Positions 1-10,074 of a stretch of 64,000 nucleotides of DNA are shown here, in pieces. The notes beneath the pieces were generated by a model. That model worked only from the letters and a program-made list of their open reading frames with translations. It was not told the origin of the DNA and did no database searches. The position numbers were made by a program, and so were the translations under genes. The first letter of the stretch is position 1, and each line of letters opens with the position of its first letter. The DNA is from CAYSLU01 sp964431965 (GTDB lineage: Bacteria > Verrucomicrobiota > Kiritimatiellia > CAIKKV01 > CAYSLU01): NCBI GenBank assembly GCA_964431965.1, contig CAYSLU010000018.1, positions 3,920 through 67,919 of the forward strand, given 5' to 3'.

Positions 1-1
1 T

Positions 2-3000
2 CAGGTGCGGGCGTCCGACGACCCGCTGTTCGCCGGGTCGATCTTCGTTGGTCCGGACGGCACCTCGAACTCCTACTACCGCCTGCCCTATGGCGAGACC
101 TATCTCGGCACGATGCTGGGGCGCTATTTCCAGTACCAGTTGGTCATGACCGCGCGCAACGGGCACTTGGCTCCCGCTTTCCATGGCCTGTCGGTCAACC
201 AGTCGAGCTATCCGATCAACAACCCGTGGGTGATGCCGGCCAACGGGTATGGCCGCGGGTTCCTGGGCAACCTGCTCTCGTTTGCCCACGTGCTGGCGAC
301 GAACGACGACACGGCGGTTCGCTACCAGATATCGGGCAATGACGGAACGAACTGGTACCACTGGAGCGGAACGGAGTGGGAGAACGTCACCGGGTTCGGG
401 TGGGACCTGGCGGACAGCGTGAGCGAGATCGACGGGCACATCGGCTCGTTCTACGAGCAGCTACACGCGAAGACCGGCGGCGTATTCCGGTTCCGCGCGT
501 ACCTGCATTCCGGCGGCACTGACCAGGTGGCCATCGACGAGGTCCGCATGTCGTACGCGCCGGGGCGGCTCGTCATGCTGGAGCCCAACGGCACGGAGCG
601 GGGGGCGTCCGCCTGGCTGAAGGGCGTTCCCTATACCGTGCACTGGACGCATAGCGGAACGATCGGCAGCCGCGTGCGACTGGACTATTCGCTGGACAGC
701 GGGGGGACGTGGACGACCATTGCGACAAACGTTCCGAGCGCCAGCGGGAGCTACAGCTTCTGGACGACGCCGGTTGGCCAGCCGGGGCAGGAATATTTCA
801 ACGTTCGGGTGCGCGTTACGGACATGGCGGACGAGACGATCGGCGATATGTCCGACGCCGATTTCAGCCTGGTCGAGCGCTTCCGCATGGTGGCTCCGAA
901 CGGCGGCGAGATCTGGTACATCGGGCGCACGAACGTGGTGCGGTGGGCGTCGTCGGTCAACCTGGGCCGGCTGAACATCGACTACGCATATGACGGGACG
1001 AACTATCCGCCGACCAGCGGGTACCGGGTGGCGATCAACATCGACAACATTCCGGGCGGGACGAACAACGCCTTCAACTGGGATACGCCCCGCGGCATTC
1101 CCGCCCTCTTGTCGGAGCGTGGCAAGATGAGAGTTCAGACCGTGGGCAGCCAGGGATCGGATCAGTCTGACGGATTCTTCACCCTGGCCGGCATCGAGAT
1201 CACCAATCCTCAGGCCGGGTCGGCGGTCAAGCGCAACGGCAACTTCAATGTCCGATGGACGTCGGCCGGCGCCGGTTCGGTCGTGGCTCTGTACTTCTCG
1301 TCCGATGCCGGTACGACTTGGAACTTCGTGACGAACGCACCAAACCAGACCGGGACGAACGCGCTCAACTGGTTCGTGACCGCCCCGCCAACGGACCTGG
1401 CGCGCCTGAAGTTGGTGTCGCTGTCCGATCCGAACGCCTACGGCATTTCGGCCGTGTTCACCCTGGCGGACATCGACATCCTCTCGCCGACCGCCGGAAC
1501 GGTCTGGCCGGCCGGATCCACCAACCGGATCGTATGGCTCGCGGGTGGCGCTGGCAACCTGGTGAACATCTATTACTCGACGAACAGCGGCGGCGCCTGG
1601 ACGACGATCATCGCCGACTACGCCAACGTCAGCGGATCCAATTCCTACATGTGGACCGTCCCGCCGTACCCCGGCCCGATGACCAAGGTGAAGATCGAGT
1701 CGGTCGCCGACCCGGAGAATCTCTTCGCGACCACCCCGGACTTCAGCATTGCCGGCGTGCGCATCCTGGCGCCGAACGGCGGAGAGAAGTGGGTGAAAGA
1801 TGCGGACAGCGCGATCCTGTGGACCTACCAGTCCGCCGGCCAGCAGTGCTCCGTCTACTTCTCCTACGGCGAGAGCACGAACTACCAGTTGATCGGCGGG
1901 CCCGGCATCGGCCTGAGCGACCGCGGGTTCGGCTACCAGCCGACGCGGCCGACGGTCCAGGCGAAGGCCAAGATGGTGGCCGACAACCCCGCCCCGTTCA
2001 CCAACATGTTCGACGAGTCGGATGCCTACTTCACGGTCGCCGGCATCATGCTCACGTATCCGACCAACCAGACGGTGTTCACGATCGGAACGACGAATCT
2101 GATCAACTGGACGTCGGCCGGTTCCGAGGATCCGCTCAACCAGGCGCGGATCGTCTACACGACGACCGGGGTGGACACGAATCTGATCGCCGTGGTGGGA
2201 AACAACCAGGCCTATCCGGGCGGCAACAGCTACACGTGGTTCGTCCGGCCCGGAACGGAGCCGTCCGACCGCGCGCGGATCGTGGTCGCCTCCGGCGGGT
2301 ATGCGGGCTCGACGCTGGAGTTCCTCATCCGGGGCATCAAGATCGTGGCGCCGGCGGCCGGGAGCGTGCTCGACATCGGGGACACCTATGACGTCACCTG
2401 GCGGAGCGCCGGGCTGGACGCGAGCGCGAACGGAAACCTGTATGTATCGACGGATGGCGGGCGGTCGTATTCGACGAACCCGCTGAACCCGGGCGGAACG
2501 TGGCCGGTTCAGGCCGGCGGCTTCCCTTGGACGGTCGACGTGGCGCTGAATCCGACCACCAACGCTCTGGTGAAGTTCGTGGTGACGGAGTCGGTGCGGT
2601 CCGAGGACATCGGCGTCGAGGCGGTTTCGCCGAGCTTCGCTCTGCGCGGGATGAAGGTGGTGGCCCCGGCCCTGGGTGACTCCTGGGCGCACCGGAGCAC
2701 GAATTCCATTCGCTGGATTTCCGCCCTGGTCGGCGGCGTGGGGAACATCACCTACTCAGCTGACGGGGTGCGGTACGACACGGCCAAGCCCATCGCGCAG
2801 AACTGGACGCTCGTGGACGGGTCGAACGAGTACCCCTGGGTGATCGAGCCCTTCCGGACTCCGTCCACGAACGCCCGGATCAAGGTCTCGTCTACGCTCG
2901 CCACCGGCGTTTCCGATCCCTTCGTCCTGACCGGCATCCGCGTCACGGCACCCATCCCGTCGGACATATGGGCCTCGGACGAGACCAACCGGATCGCGTG

Positions 3001-6000
3001 GACCTCGGTGGGGGCGACGCCTCCCTACCAGATCGACGTCCTGATCAGCGCCACGAGCACGCTGCCGATCGTCAACGGGTGGAATGCCACGACGTACGAC
3101 TGGGTGGTGCCGCTCTCCTCCATATCGACCAGCGCGGTCATCCGGGTGCGCGACGCATCGGGCCTGATCGGCCTCTCGGACCCCTTCCGGATCGTCGGCG
3201 AGCCGACCATCCAGTGCATCTCGCCGGTGGTGGACGAGCAGTGGAAGGTTAGCCAGAGCTACACCATCACGTGGAGCAAGGGCGGCAAGATGGACAACAA
3301 CTTCCGTGTCGCCTATTCGACGTACCCGTTCATCGTGACGAATGACATCGTGTTCGGCGCGGCCAGCTACGACTCGACCAACAACACGTTCAGCGTGCCG
3401 TGGTCGGTGCCGGATCGACTGGGGCAGACCCGCTTCTTCATCGAGAACATCGCCAAGCCGGAGATCCACACGGTGTCCGATCCGTTCTACGTGGTCGGCA
3501 TGTTCACGGTGCTCTACCCGAACGGCGGAGACACGAACCTGTACGCGCTGAAGCCGGCCACCGTGAGCTGGTTCACCCGCGGCACCGTGCCGTTTGTGAA
3601 CCTATACTACTCGTCTGACCCGCTTCACCAGACGGGCTCATGGAGCCGCATCAACACGACCCCCGTGGCGAACAACGGCGGGGGCGTCCAGGACGAGTTG
3701 ACCACGTACCTGTGGCCGGTTGCCAACATCGAGAGCGCGACGGTTCGCTTCCGGGTCGAGCAGGCCGACCGGCCCGGCGCGAACGACGACTCGGACGCCA
3801 ACTTCTCGATCCGCTACTTTGAGATCCTGTGGCGCGTCTACAGCCTGACGACCACGAATGAGCTGGACAAGCTGAGCGTGTCCGACAGCAGCGGTTGGTC
3901 GCAGGCGGGGCTTGTCTCTCCGATCGCGCGGAAGTACCCGTACGGATTCTACGACACGGTCTGGTCCCGTGAGTTCTTCTACGACAAGGTGATCTTCAAC
4001 TGGCCGGCCGAGCCGTCGCGGACCATCGATGTGCCAATGGTCGAGTCGCAGGTGAGCCCGGACTACAAGGTGCTCGCGAACTTCCTCTACGACCTGAGCA
4101 ACGGGGTGTTCCGATCGACGGCATGGCTCGAGCGCGGCGGCAAGGTGCTCTCGAACCCCGTCCAGTGTACGATCTCCATCTACGACTCGACCGGCTCGCG
4201 GATCGCGGAGCTGATTTCGACGACGCCGGACCCGAACGGAATCTTCTGGCAGACGCTGCCCGGCACGCTGGCCCAGGGGGTCGTGTACTTCGCTCGGGTG
4301 GACATCCTGTACTCCCGCGTGTCGTACTCCTCCGGCGTGACGTTCTCGCTGCGCGTTCCGACGGACGCAGAGCAGCAGCAGATGATCCTCAACGCCGTGA
4401 ACCAGGCCGCTTCCAACATTCTGGGCAGCGTGGCCGGGGTCGATACGAACGTCACCAATCTGGCGAGCGCCCAGGCGGCGTTCCGGGCCGCGACGTCGGC
4501 CAAGCTGGATTCCATCAGCAACGCGACCGCCACCATCCAGGGCGACATCGCCCGGCTGATCACCAACATCGCCGGCCTCGATACGTCGTTCATCGCGAAG
4601 GTGGAGTTCCTGACCAACACCGTCGGCGTGATCGCGGAGAGCGTGTCGACCTCGATGTCGGCGCGGCTCGATGCGGTTTCCCGCGACGTGCTGCGCGGGA
4701 CGGCGCGGATCCTCACGCGGCCGACAGCCGCCAAGACGGGCGCGCGGATCTCCATCCTGTACCGGAGCCGGAGCGGGCTGCTGGCGAGCATCGGGGTGAC
4801 CGACCCGGCTGCCTCGACTGTGCTGGGGCCCGCCGCCATGACCGAGATCGGGCTCACGGGCATCTACGAGTACAACGTCACATTCGACACGGCGTGGGGA
4901 CTGGGTGACTTCACGGTCGCGTGCAGCGACGGGACGGCGTCCGACCGGCTGGTGATCCGCGTCACGGCCGGCGACATCGACGATGTGTTCTCGTCCCTCG
5001 TCAGCGTGAGCAACCAGATCCAGTCGATCGAGACGAGCGTGGCCACGATGTTCGCGAGCGTGACAAACGTCGAGGCCCAGCAGGGGATGATCGTGCTCGA
5101 CATCTCCAACATGGTCCAGTCGGTCGACAGCATGGCGCAGACAATCGGCCTGTTCAATCTGGAGCCCCTGACGAACCTGGACCGGCTCTCGTCGATCCTC
5201 AGCAACGTGAACTGGTCGGCGCTCAGCAACGTTACGATTCTCGCCAAGGACATGACGAACATCCTGGCCGGGGTAAGCAACATCCAGGCCACGATCAAGT
5301 GGGGCGACGTCCGCGACATTGCCCGCGGCGTGACGAACCTGAACCGCGCCATAACCTGGAGCCAGATCACCAATATCCAGGTCACGGTGTCGAACATCCT
5401 CAACGATGTGCGTGGGCTGCATCTCGAGTCGCTCACGAACCTGCAGGGGCTCGCGTCGGCGGTCAGCAATCTCAACCTGTCGGGGCTAAGCAACATCTCG
5501 TACCTGGCCGACGGAATCGCCCGGATTGAGGGAGGGCTGTCGAACGTCAACAGTTCGGTCGGTGCGATCAACCCCTCTCTGCTGACGAACCTGACTGACG
5601 TGGTTTCGGCGGTGAGCAACTTGAATATAACCGGACTCAGCAATATAGCCGTGCTGGCGACCAGCCTGGCGACGATTCAGGGCGGCGTGTCCGACCTCCG
5701 GGCGGCGATCAACTGGACTGATATCACGAACATCTTCGACACGGTTTCAGCCGTTCAAACCGCGGTGACGGCCTATGACTTGAGCGGGCTTGCGCAGGTG
5801 GCGACGGACATGACGAACGTCATGACGGGGGTTGGCGGCCTGCGCGCAGCGCTCCGATGGTCCGACATTACGAACATCATGGTGAACGTGTCGAACACAC
5901 TGGCGACGGTGAAGGGGCTCAATCTGACCAATGTCTCCGAGATCGTACAGGCCATTAGCAACATCAACGTCGGGGCCTTGACCGGCCTGACCGCCTTCGG

Positions 6001-7006
6001 GCAGGGCCTGACGGACATCAAGACCGGAGTCAGCGGGCTGCAAGGGCAACTGGGTGGCATCAACTGGGCCTTGCTGACCAACACCGCGGTTGGCGTGGCG
6101 GGCCTGCAGGCGCAGCCGGCGTGGAGCAACATTTCCGCGATTCTCCGGACGGTGACGAACACCCAGGCCAAGCTGAATGCCCTCGACCTGTCGCCGCTCA
6201 CGAACATTGTCGCCCTTACGGCGGTGCTCACGAACGTCGACTGGACGGCGCTGGGCAACGTCGGGAGCGTGGCGTCCGGCATAACCAACCTGATGTCGGC
6301 CGTGTCGAACCTGGAGAGCACGGTGGGCACCATGGACTTCTCGGCGCTGACCAACGCGGTGGACCAGACGCTCAACAGCCTGGCGGACTCGTCGGTCGTG
6401 ATCAGCAACTTGAACGCATCGATCAACACGAACCTGCCCGCTCTGATGGCGACCATCACCAATTTGTACGGGCGGGTGGGCGACGTGAGCAGCTTGGCCA
6501 ACTCCCCGACGCTGTTCGGCCGGCTGGCGTCGATATCCAATTCGCTTGTGAATATGGGCTCCGACACGGCGGAGGCCATCCGCAAGGCGCGGTCGGCCAG
6601 CACCTCGGCCCAAGGCGCCCAGGCGGGTCTGAGTTCGCTGAAGAGCGAGATCGGGCGTGGAAAGATCGACTCGGTTCTCAGCACGCTCCGCGAGGTCAAG
6701 GAGCAGCTGGCCTTTGCCCAGCGGGAGGTTCAGGAGGTGAAGCCCAAGGGCGTGGGCGTAGGGCAGGCCGAAGCGGAACTGGGCAAACTCCTCAAGGTCT
6801 TGCAGCAGGTCGCGAAGAGCGAAGGCCTGTCGGAAGGCGTCGTCCCGAAGGACCTGGTGCGGACCAAGGGCGCTGATGCCGACAGCGTGAAGACGCTGAA
6901 CGCGAACATCGCCGAGATGAAGGCGTCTGTCGATCTGATCGGGCGCCTGATGGACAAGACGGTCAACAAGCCGGTCTTCGTCGAGTCGTACGAGCCCGGC
7001 CAGTAG
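2..7006 (+). CDS. Giant secreted Ig-like/coiled-coil surface protein (5' end outside window)
   Basis: The frame is open from the window edge, so the N-terminus and any signal peptide lie upstream; 2,334 residues are visible. Residues about 188-1270 contain eleven modules of 90-105 residues. Each opens like 'I.I..P..G..W..G....I.W.S.G' and continues with 'YSTNSGGAWT', the pattern of Kre9/KNH-like beta-sandwich repeats. A further beta region spans about 1270-1460 and a small beta domain about 1563-1655. The rest is Asn/Ser-rich heptad-like sequence with irregular 'LTNL..L...LSN.N...LSNI' units and six 'W..ITNI'-type segments, then an Ala/Lys-rich coiled coil. No C-terminal membrane helix, LPXTG or beta-barrel is seen, so attachment must use a partner. 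Function is unknown; adhesion or a structural fibre is inferred. It is followed by the anchored exported protein at 7262. Confidence 0.8.
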   Translation, partial: QVRASDDPLFAGSIFVGPDGTSNSYYRLPYGETYLGTMLGRYFQYQLVMTARNGHLAPAFHGLSVNQSSYPINNPWVMPANGYGRGFLGNLLSFAHVLATNDDTAVRYQISGNDGTNWYHWSGTEWENVTGFGWDLADSVSEIDGHIGSFYEQLHAKTGGVFRFRAYLHSGGTDQVAIDEVRMSYAPGRLVMLEPNGTERGASAWLKGVPYTVHWTHSGTIGSRVRLDYSLDSGGTWTTIATNVPSASGSYSFWTTPVGQPGQEYFNVRVRVTDMADETIGDMSDADFSLVERFRMVAPNGGEIWYIGRTNVVRWASSVNLGRLNIDYAYDGTNYPPTSGYRVAINIDNIPGGTNNAFNWDTPRGIPALLSERGKMRVQTVGSQGSDQSDGFFTLAGIEITNPQAGSAVKRNGNFNVRWTSAGAGSVVALYFSSDAGTTWNFVTNAPNQTGTNALNWFVTAPPTDLARLKLVSLSDPNAYGISAVFTLADIDILSPTAGTVWPAGSTNRIVWLAGGAGNLVNIYYSTNSGGAWTTIIADYANVSGSNSYMWTVPPYPGPMTKVKIESVADPENLFATTPDFSIAGVRILAPNGGEKWVKDADSAILWTYQSAGQQCSVYFSYGESTNYQLIGGPGIGLSDRGFGYQPTRPTVQAKAKMVADNPAPFTNMFDESDAYFTVAGIMLTYPTNQTVFTIGTTNLINWTSAGSEDPLNQARIVYTTTGVDTNLIAVVGNNQAYPGGNSYTWFVRPGTEPSDRARIVVASGGYAGSTLEFLIRGIKIVAPAAGSVLDIGDTYDVTWRSAGLDASANGNLYVSTDGGRSYSTNPLNPGGTWPVQAGGFPWTVDVALNPTTNALVKFVVTESVRSEDIGVEAVSPSFALRGMKVVAPALGDSWAHRSTNSIRWISALVGGVGNITYSADGVRYDTAKPIAQNWTLVDGSNEYPWVIEPFRTPSTNARIKVSSTLATGVSDPFVLTGIRVTAPIPSDIWASDETNRIAWTSVGATPPYQIDVLISATSTLPIVNGWNATTYDWVVPLSSISTSAVIRVRDASGLIGLSDPFRIVGEPTIQCISPVVDEQWKVSQSYTITWSKGGKMDNNFRVAYSTYPFIVTNDIVFGAASYDSTNNTFSVPWSVPDRLGQTRFFIENIAKPEIHTVSDPFYVVGMFTVLYPNGGDTNLYALKPATVSWFTRGTVPFVNLYYSSDPLHQTGSWSRINTTPVANNGGGVQDELTTYLWPVANIESATVRFRVEQADRPGANDDSDANFSIRYFEILWRVYSLTTTNELDKLSVSDSSGWSQAGLVSPIARKYPYGFYDTVWSREFFYDKVIFNWPAEPSRTIDVPMVESQVSPDYKVLANFLYDLSNGVFRSTAWLERGGKVLSNPVQCTISIYDSTGSRIAELISTTPDPNGIFWQTLPGTLAQGVVYFARVDILYSRVSYSSGVTFSLRVPTDAEQQQMILNAVNQAASNILGSVAGVDTNVTNLASAQAAFRAATSAKLDSISNATATIQGDIARLITNIAGLDTSFIAKVEFLTNTVGVIAESVSTSMSARLDAVSRDVLRGTARILTRPTAAKTGARISILYRSRSGLLASIGVTDPAASTVLGPAAMTEIGLTGIYEYNVTFDTAWGLGDFTVACSDGTASDRLVIRVTAGDIDDVFSSLVSVSNQIQSIETSVATMFASVTNVEAQQGMIVLDISNMVQSVDSMAQTIGLFNLEPLTNLDRLSSILSNVNWSALSNVTILAKDMTNILAGVSNIQATIKWGDVRDIARGVTNLNRAITWSQITNIQVTVSNILNDVRGLHLESLTNLQGLASAVSNLNLSGLSNISYLADGIARIEGGLSNVNSSVGAINPSLLTNLTDVVSAVSNLNITGLSNIAVLATSLATIQGGVSDLRAAINWTDITNIFDTVSAVQTAVTAYDLSGLAQVATDMTNVMTGVGGLRAALRWSDITNIMVNVSNTLATVKGLNLTNVSEIVQAISNINVGALTGLTAFGQGLTDIKTGVSGLQGQLGGINWALLTNTAVGVAGLQAQPAWSNISAILRTVTNTQAKLNALDLSPLTNIVALTAVLTNVDWTALGNVGSVASGITNLMSAVSNLESTVGTMDFSALTNAVDQTLNSLADSSVVISNLNASINTNLPALMATITNLYGRVGDVSSLANSPTLFGRLASISNSLVNMGSDTAEAIRKARSASTSAQGAQAGLSSLKSEIGRGKIDSVLSTLREVKEQLAFAQREVQEVKPKGVGVGQAEAELGKLLKVLQQVAKSEGLSEGVVPKDLVRTKGADADSVKTLNANIAEMKASVDLIGRLMDKTVNKPVFVESYEPGQ

Positions 7007-7086
7007 AGCGCCGGCCCGCGTGCCATTCGCCCGCACGGGCGCGGGCGCCATGCCGATTCGAAGCCGCCCCGGCCCGGACATTTGCT

Positions 7087-7116
7087 TTGCCTGAGGGTCG
7101 GAATGGCTGTTAGTAT
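7087..7116 (+). promoter_or_regulatory. Possible sigma70-like promoter before the ATPase cluster
   Basis: TTGCCT and TAGTAT are separated by 18 bases in the 255-base gap after the giant gene. The gap (7007-7261) also has a GC-rich imperfect hairpin near 7015-7050 without a T-run, and a 6-bp stem with a GTGAA loop at 7131-7147. I see nothing else in it. A start here would let the ATPase genes be transcribed separately from the exoprotein. Each box matches consensus at 4 of 6 bases. Confidence 0.3.
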
Positions 7117-7261
7117 CAGTCCTCATGGGAAGCCCCGTGAAGGGGCTGCTGCTTGGGTCAAGGCGTCGGCATCGGGTCTCCGGGTGGAGCCCCGGTCGAA
7201 TCCGGCCGGTGGGGGTGGACCGTTGGCCCTGCCCCGCCCCGCGGCGGGCGTGGTGGCTGGG

Positions 7262-8620
7262 ATGATGCTCATGCGCATGACGCACAGAGATGAGCGGGTG
7301 ACGGCCGCCAGCATCCGATCCGGATCGGCCTTGGCCTTCTGGGCGCTGGTCGTCTGGATGGGGCTCGGCGGGCCGGCTCCGGCCGGCACGCTGATACTCA
7401 AGAACAAGGCCGTCAATCCTTCGACTAACGAAGTCCAGAAGATCGAGATCAAGTCGTATCTCCCGTCTCGCGTCACGCCGCGGGACGTTGTGGATCTGGG
7501 TGAGTACGAGCTCGGCTATGACGTCCAGCAGTCGCTCTACTACGTGCGCCGGGAGATCGAGCTGGCCCCTCGCGAAGTCCGGACGCTGCAGGTCGAGATT
7601 ACCGACATCTGGGTCATTCCCGACGAGCAGTTCGCGGCCCTGAAGGCGCACGCTCAGCGGCTGGCGGACGAGCTGCGTCGAACCGGGAACGGGGATGTGG
7701 CGGAGCAGCTGAACCAGCAGATCCAGACCTCGTTGGCGCAGGTTCAGGATCTTCAGGCGCGGACGTCGATGTCGGTCGTCCGGCCGCTGGATCACATTCG
7801 GGCCTACGATGCGAACGTCAAGCTTCTGGATCGAGTCAAGGAGGACGTGTCGCGGCTCGAAAATCTGCTGATCGGCGCCGGCGGGGATCCCGGCGAGATG
7901 CTGGGCGGAAAGGTGCTGCCCGTTCAGCCGGAGGCGTACCGCGCGGAGTCCGGCACGGGAGATGTCGTGATAATCCGCATCCAAGTGCGCAACACGTCCC
8001 AGACCGAGGCCCAGCCCGTTCCGGTCTCGCGCGATCTGCCGGCGGAGGTGGCGCTGGACGACGTGCTGGATCCCGGGGGGCTGGCTGTCGCATACGCGTA
8101 CGATCGGAAGGTCGCGTACGCCTATTCGGAGGGAGTCGAGCTGGGGCCGGGCGAGTCGCGGACGTTCGAGGTCCGCCTCCGGAACAAGTGGCAGATCAGC
8201 CGCGAGAAGATTCAGAGCATGGACGGCCGGCTGTCGAACATGGTTGCGGCGGTGCGCGCCTCGGGCAAGTTTCCGGCGGTCGAGGGTGAAGCGGGGGCCA
8301 TCCGGGACGCGCTCGGAGCTTTTTCGGCCACGAACCGGTCGGGGGCGGTCAACGAGGCGTACATTGCGGCGTTCCGCGACGAAGTCGCGCGGCTCGGCGA
8401 CCTGGATGCGAAGATCAGCCGCCTCGAGGATCTGGTCAAGACGTCGCCCAAGCCGTCGTTCATGGATGAGGCGGGGAAGATGTTCCGCGTGGCAGCCCCC
8501 GAGAAGCGCACCACGTGGATCATCATCTACTCCATTCTGGGCTTCCTGGCCCTGGTGAGCCTGCTGTTCTTCCTCCGCTGGTACGGGAAGTCGAAGGGGG
8601 AGGGGGACGTTCCCTCATGA
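7262..8620 (+). CDS. Exported two-repeat protein with C-terminal membrane anchor
   Basis: I do not recognise the family. A hydrophobic segment at about residues 20-35 ending in PAPA resembles a signal peptide. The mature part contains two similar halves. Each has a beta-rich stretch ending in 'L.P.E.RT..V....W.I' and then a predicted coiled coil (about 110-200 and 320-400). One strongly hydrophobic helix at about 415-437 is followed by a short basic and acidic tail, predicting a periplasmic body with a cytoplasmic C-terminus. The stop overlaps the alpha1 start (ATGA), implying translational coupling to the ATPase. The start is uncertain: ATG 7262, 7265, 7271 and 7277 are in frame, GTG 7298 would give a more compact signal peptide, and an upstream frame from 7082 looks non-coding. 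It may link the rotary complex to the outside, but that is inference. Confidence 0.65.
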   Translation: MMLMRMTHRDERVTAASIRSGSALAFWALVVWMGLGGPAPAGTLILKNKAVNPSTNEVQKIEIKSYLPSRVTPRDVVDLGEYELGYDVQQSLYYVRREIELAPREVRTLQVEITDIWVIPDEQFAALKAHAQRLADELRRTGNGDVAEQLNQQIQTSLAQVQDLQARTSMSVVRPLDHIRAYDANVKLLDRVKEDVSRLENLLIGAGGDPGEMLGGKVLPVQPEAYRAESGTGDVVIIRIQVRNTSQTEAQPVPVSRDLPAEVALDDVLDPGGLAVAYAYDRKVAYAYSEGVELGPGESRTFEVRLRNKWQISREKIQSMDGRLSNMVAAVRASGKFPAVEGEAGAIRDALGAFSATNRSGAVNEAYIAAFRDEVARLGDLDAKISRLEDLVKTSPKPSFMDEAGKMFRVAAPEKRTTWIIIYSILGFLALVSLLFFLRWYGKSKGEGDVPS

Positions 8621-10074
8621 AGATCAGCCTCCTGCGCATGAAGGAGTATGGGGAGGTGGCGGAGATCAAGCAGGACATCGTCCACGTCTCCGGGCTGGTG
8701 AACTGCATGAACGGCCAGATGATCACTCTGGTGGACAGCACCCAGGGCATCGTCGTGGGGTTCGACGCCAACTACGTGCTGGCGCTCGTGGTGAAGGAAG
8801 GGGAGCGGATCAAGCCCGGCGACCGCGTGCTCTCCGCCATTGAGACCTTTTCGATTCCAGTCGGCGAGAATTTCCTCGGCCGGCGGGTGAACGGGCTGGC
8901 GGAGGCGATCGACGGACGGGCTCCGATTGTGCCGGACAAGCGGTATCCCATTTTTGCGACGGCTCCCTCCGTGCTGGAGCGCATGCCCGTGCGCGAGTGC
9001 CTCGAGACGGGCGTGAAGATCATCGACATGATGGTCCCGATCGGCAAGGGGCAGCGCCAGCTCATCATCGGCGACCGCGTGACGGGCAAGACGGCCATTG
9101 CGGTCGATGCGATCCTGTCCCAAAAGGGCAAGAACGTGGTGTGCATCTACTGCTGCATCGGCAAGCCCGAATCGGCCCTGGCCAAGGTGGTGGAGACGCT
9201 GGAGGAGCACCAGGCCATGGCGTACTCCATCGTGGTGGCGGCCACGGCGTCGAACTCGATGGGCCAGCAGTATCTGGTGCCCTACGTGGCGTCGAGCATC
9301 GGCGAGTACTTCATGCACGAGCAGGGCCGCGACGTGCTGATCGTGTTCGACGACCTGACGAAGCATGCCTGGATCTACCGGCAGATGTCCCTGCTGCTGG
9401 AGCGGTCGCCGGGGCGCGATGCGTATCCGGGCGACATCTTCTATCTTCACTCCCAGCTCGTGGAGCGAGCCGGCAAGCTGCGCGCGGAGCTCGGGGGCGG
9501 CTCCATGACGTTCCTTCCGATCATCGAGACCCTGCAGGGCGACGTGGCCCGGTATGTCCCCTCGAACTTGGTCTCGATGACCGACGGCCAGATCTATACG
9601 AGCGCCCAGCTGTTCGGCGAAGGCTTCAAGCCGTCGATCGATCTCGGCCTGTCGGTGTCGCGAATCGGCAACAAGGTTCAGTGGCCGGCCATGAAGCAGC
9701 TGGCCTCGATGCTGCGCCTGGAGTACGTCCGGTACAAGGAACTCGAGCGGCTGACCCGCATCAAGGCGGCGGTGTCCCAGGACATCGAGCGGCGGCTGAA
9801 CAAGGGGCGGATCGTCTCCGCGATCCTGATGCAGGATAAGAGCGTGCCGGTGCCGATGGAGGACGAGGTCATCACGCTCTATGCCCTGTCCAAGGGGTGT
9901 TTCGACAGCTGCACCACGGCGGATGTCATGCCGATGCAGCGGAAGCTTGTCGGGTTTATCCGGGATAGCCGGCCGCAGCTGTTCCGGGACCTTCGGGAAA
10001 AACGCGATCTGACCCGGGAGATTCGGGAGGGCTTGGATGAGCAGCTCCGGAGCTTCGCGAATAGCGCCATTTAA
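8617..10074 (+). CDS. atpA: F-type ATPase alpha subunit, copy 1 (arginine finger intact)
   Basis: This is a 485-residue F1 alpha-type subunit. It has the P-loop GDRVTGKT at 152-159, where most alphas read GDRQTGKT, and the alpha signature 'PSIDLGLSVSRIG' with the arginine finger Arg349. It also carries the 'FDDLTKHAW.YRQ' and 'YPGDIFYLHS' stretches typical of alpha. The beta-barrel N-terminal domain is present but the first residues are shorter than in E. coli alpha (513 residues). The start is chosen at the ATG overlapping the upstream stop, with a GGGGGAGGGGGA-like purine tract just before it. It overlaps alpha2 by 38 bases. Alpha subunits complete the catalytic sites of beta; Arg349 should stabilise the transition state there. 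Confidence 0.92.
   Translation: MKISLLRMKEYGEVAEIKQDIVHVSGLVNCMNGQMITLVDSTQGIVVGFDANYVLALVVKEGERIKPGDRVLSAIETFSIPVGENFLGRRVNGLAEAIDGRAPIVPDKRYPIFATAPSVLERMPVRECLETGVKIIDMMVPIGKGQRQLIIGDRVTGKTAIAVDAILSQKGKNVVCIYCCIGKPESALAKVVETLEEHQAMAYSIVVAATASNSMGQQYLVPYVASSIGEYFMHEQGRDVLIVFDDLTKHAWIYRQMSLLLERSPGRDAYPGDIFYLHSQLVERAGKLRAELGGGSMTFLPIIETLQGDVARYVPSNLVSMTDGQIYTSAQLFGEGFKPSIDLGLSVSRIGNKVQWPAMKQLASMLRLEYVRYKELERLTRIKAAVSQDIERRLNKGRIVSAILMQDKSVPVPMEDEVITLYALSKGCFDSCTTADVMPMQRKLVGFIRDSRPQLFRDLREKRDLTREIREGLDEQLRSFANSAI

Noticed and set aside
7013..7050. Intrinsic terminator after the giant gene
   Set aside because: The inverted repeat is imperfect and has no T-run, so I do not call a terminator.
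7131..7215. tRNA- or riboswitch-like look (hairpins plus a GGTCGAATCC T-arm-like string)
   Set aside because: No acceptor stem, anticodon arm or known aptamer consensus can be drawn.
7082..7261. N-terminal extension of the anchored protein
   Set aside because: The stretch is low-complexity, precedes the signal-peptide-like segment and overlaps a promoter-like sequence; it is more likely leader DNA.
461..7984. Long antisense reading frames opposite the giant gene (for example minus-strand frames of more than 700 codons)
   Set aside because: They are Arg/Pro/Gly/His-rich, lack any domain and mirror the high-GC third-position bias of the real + strand gene.
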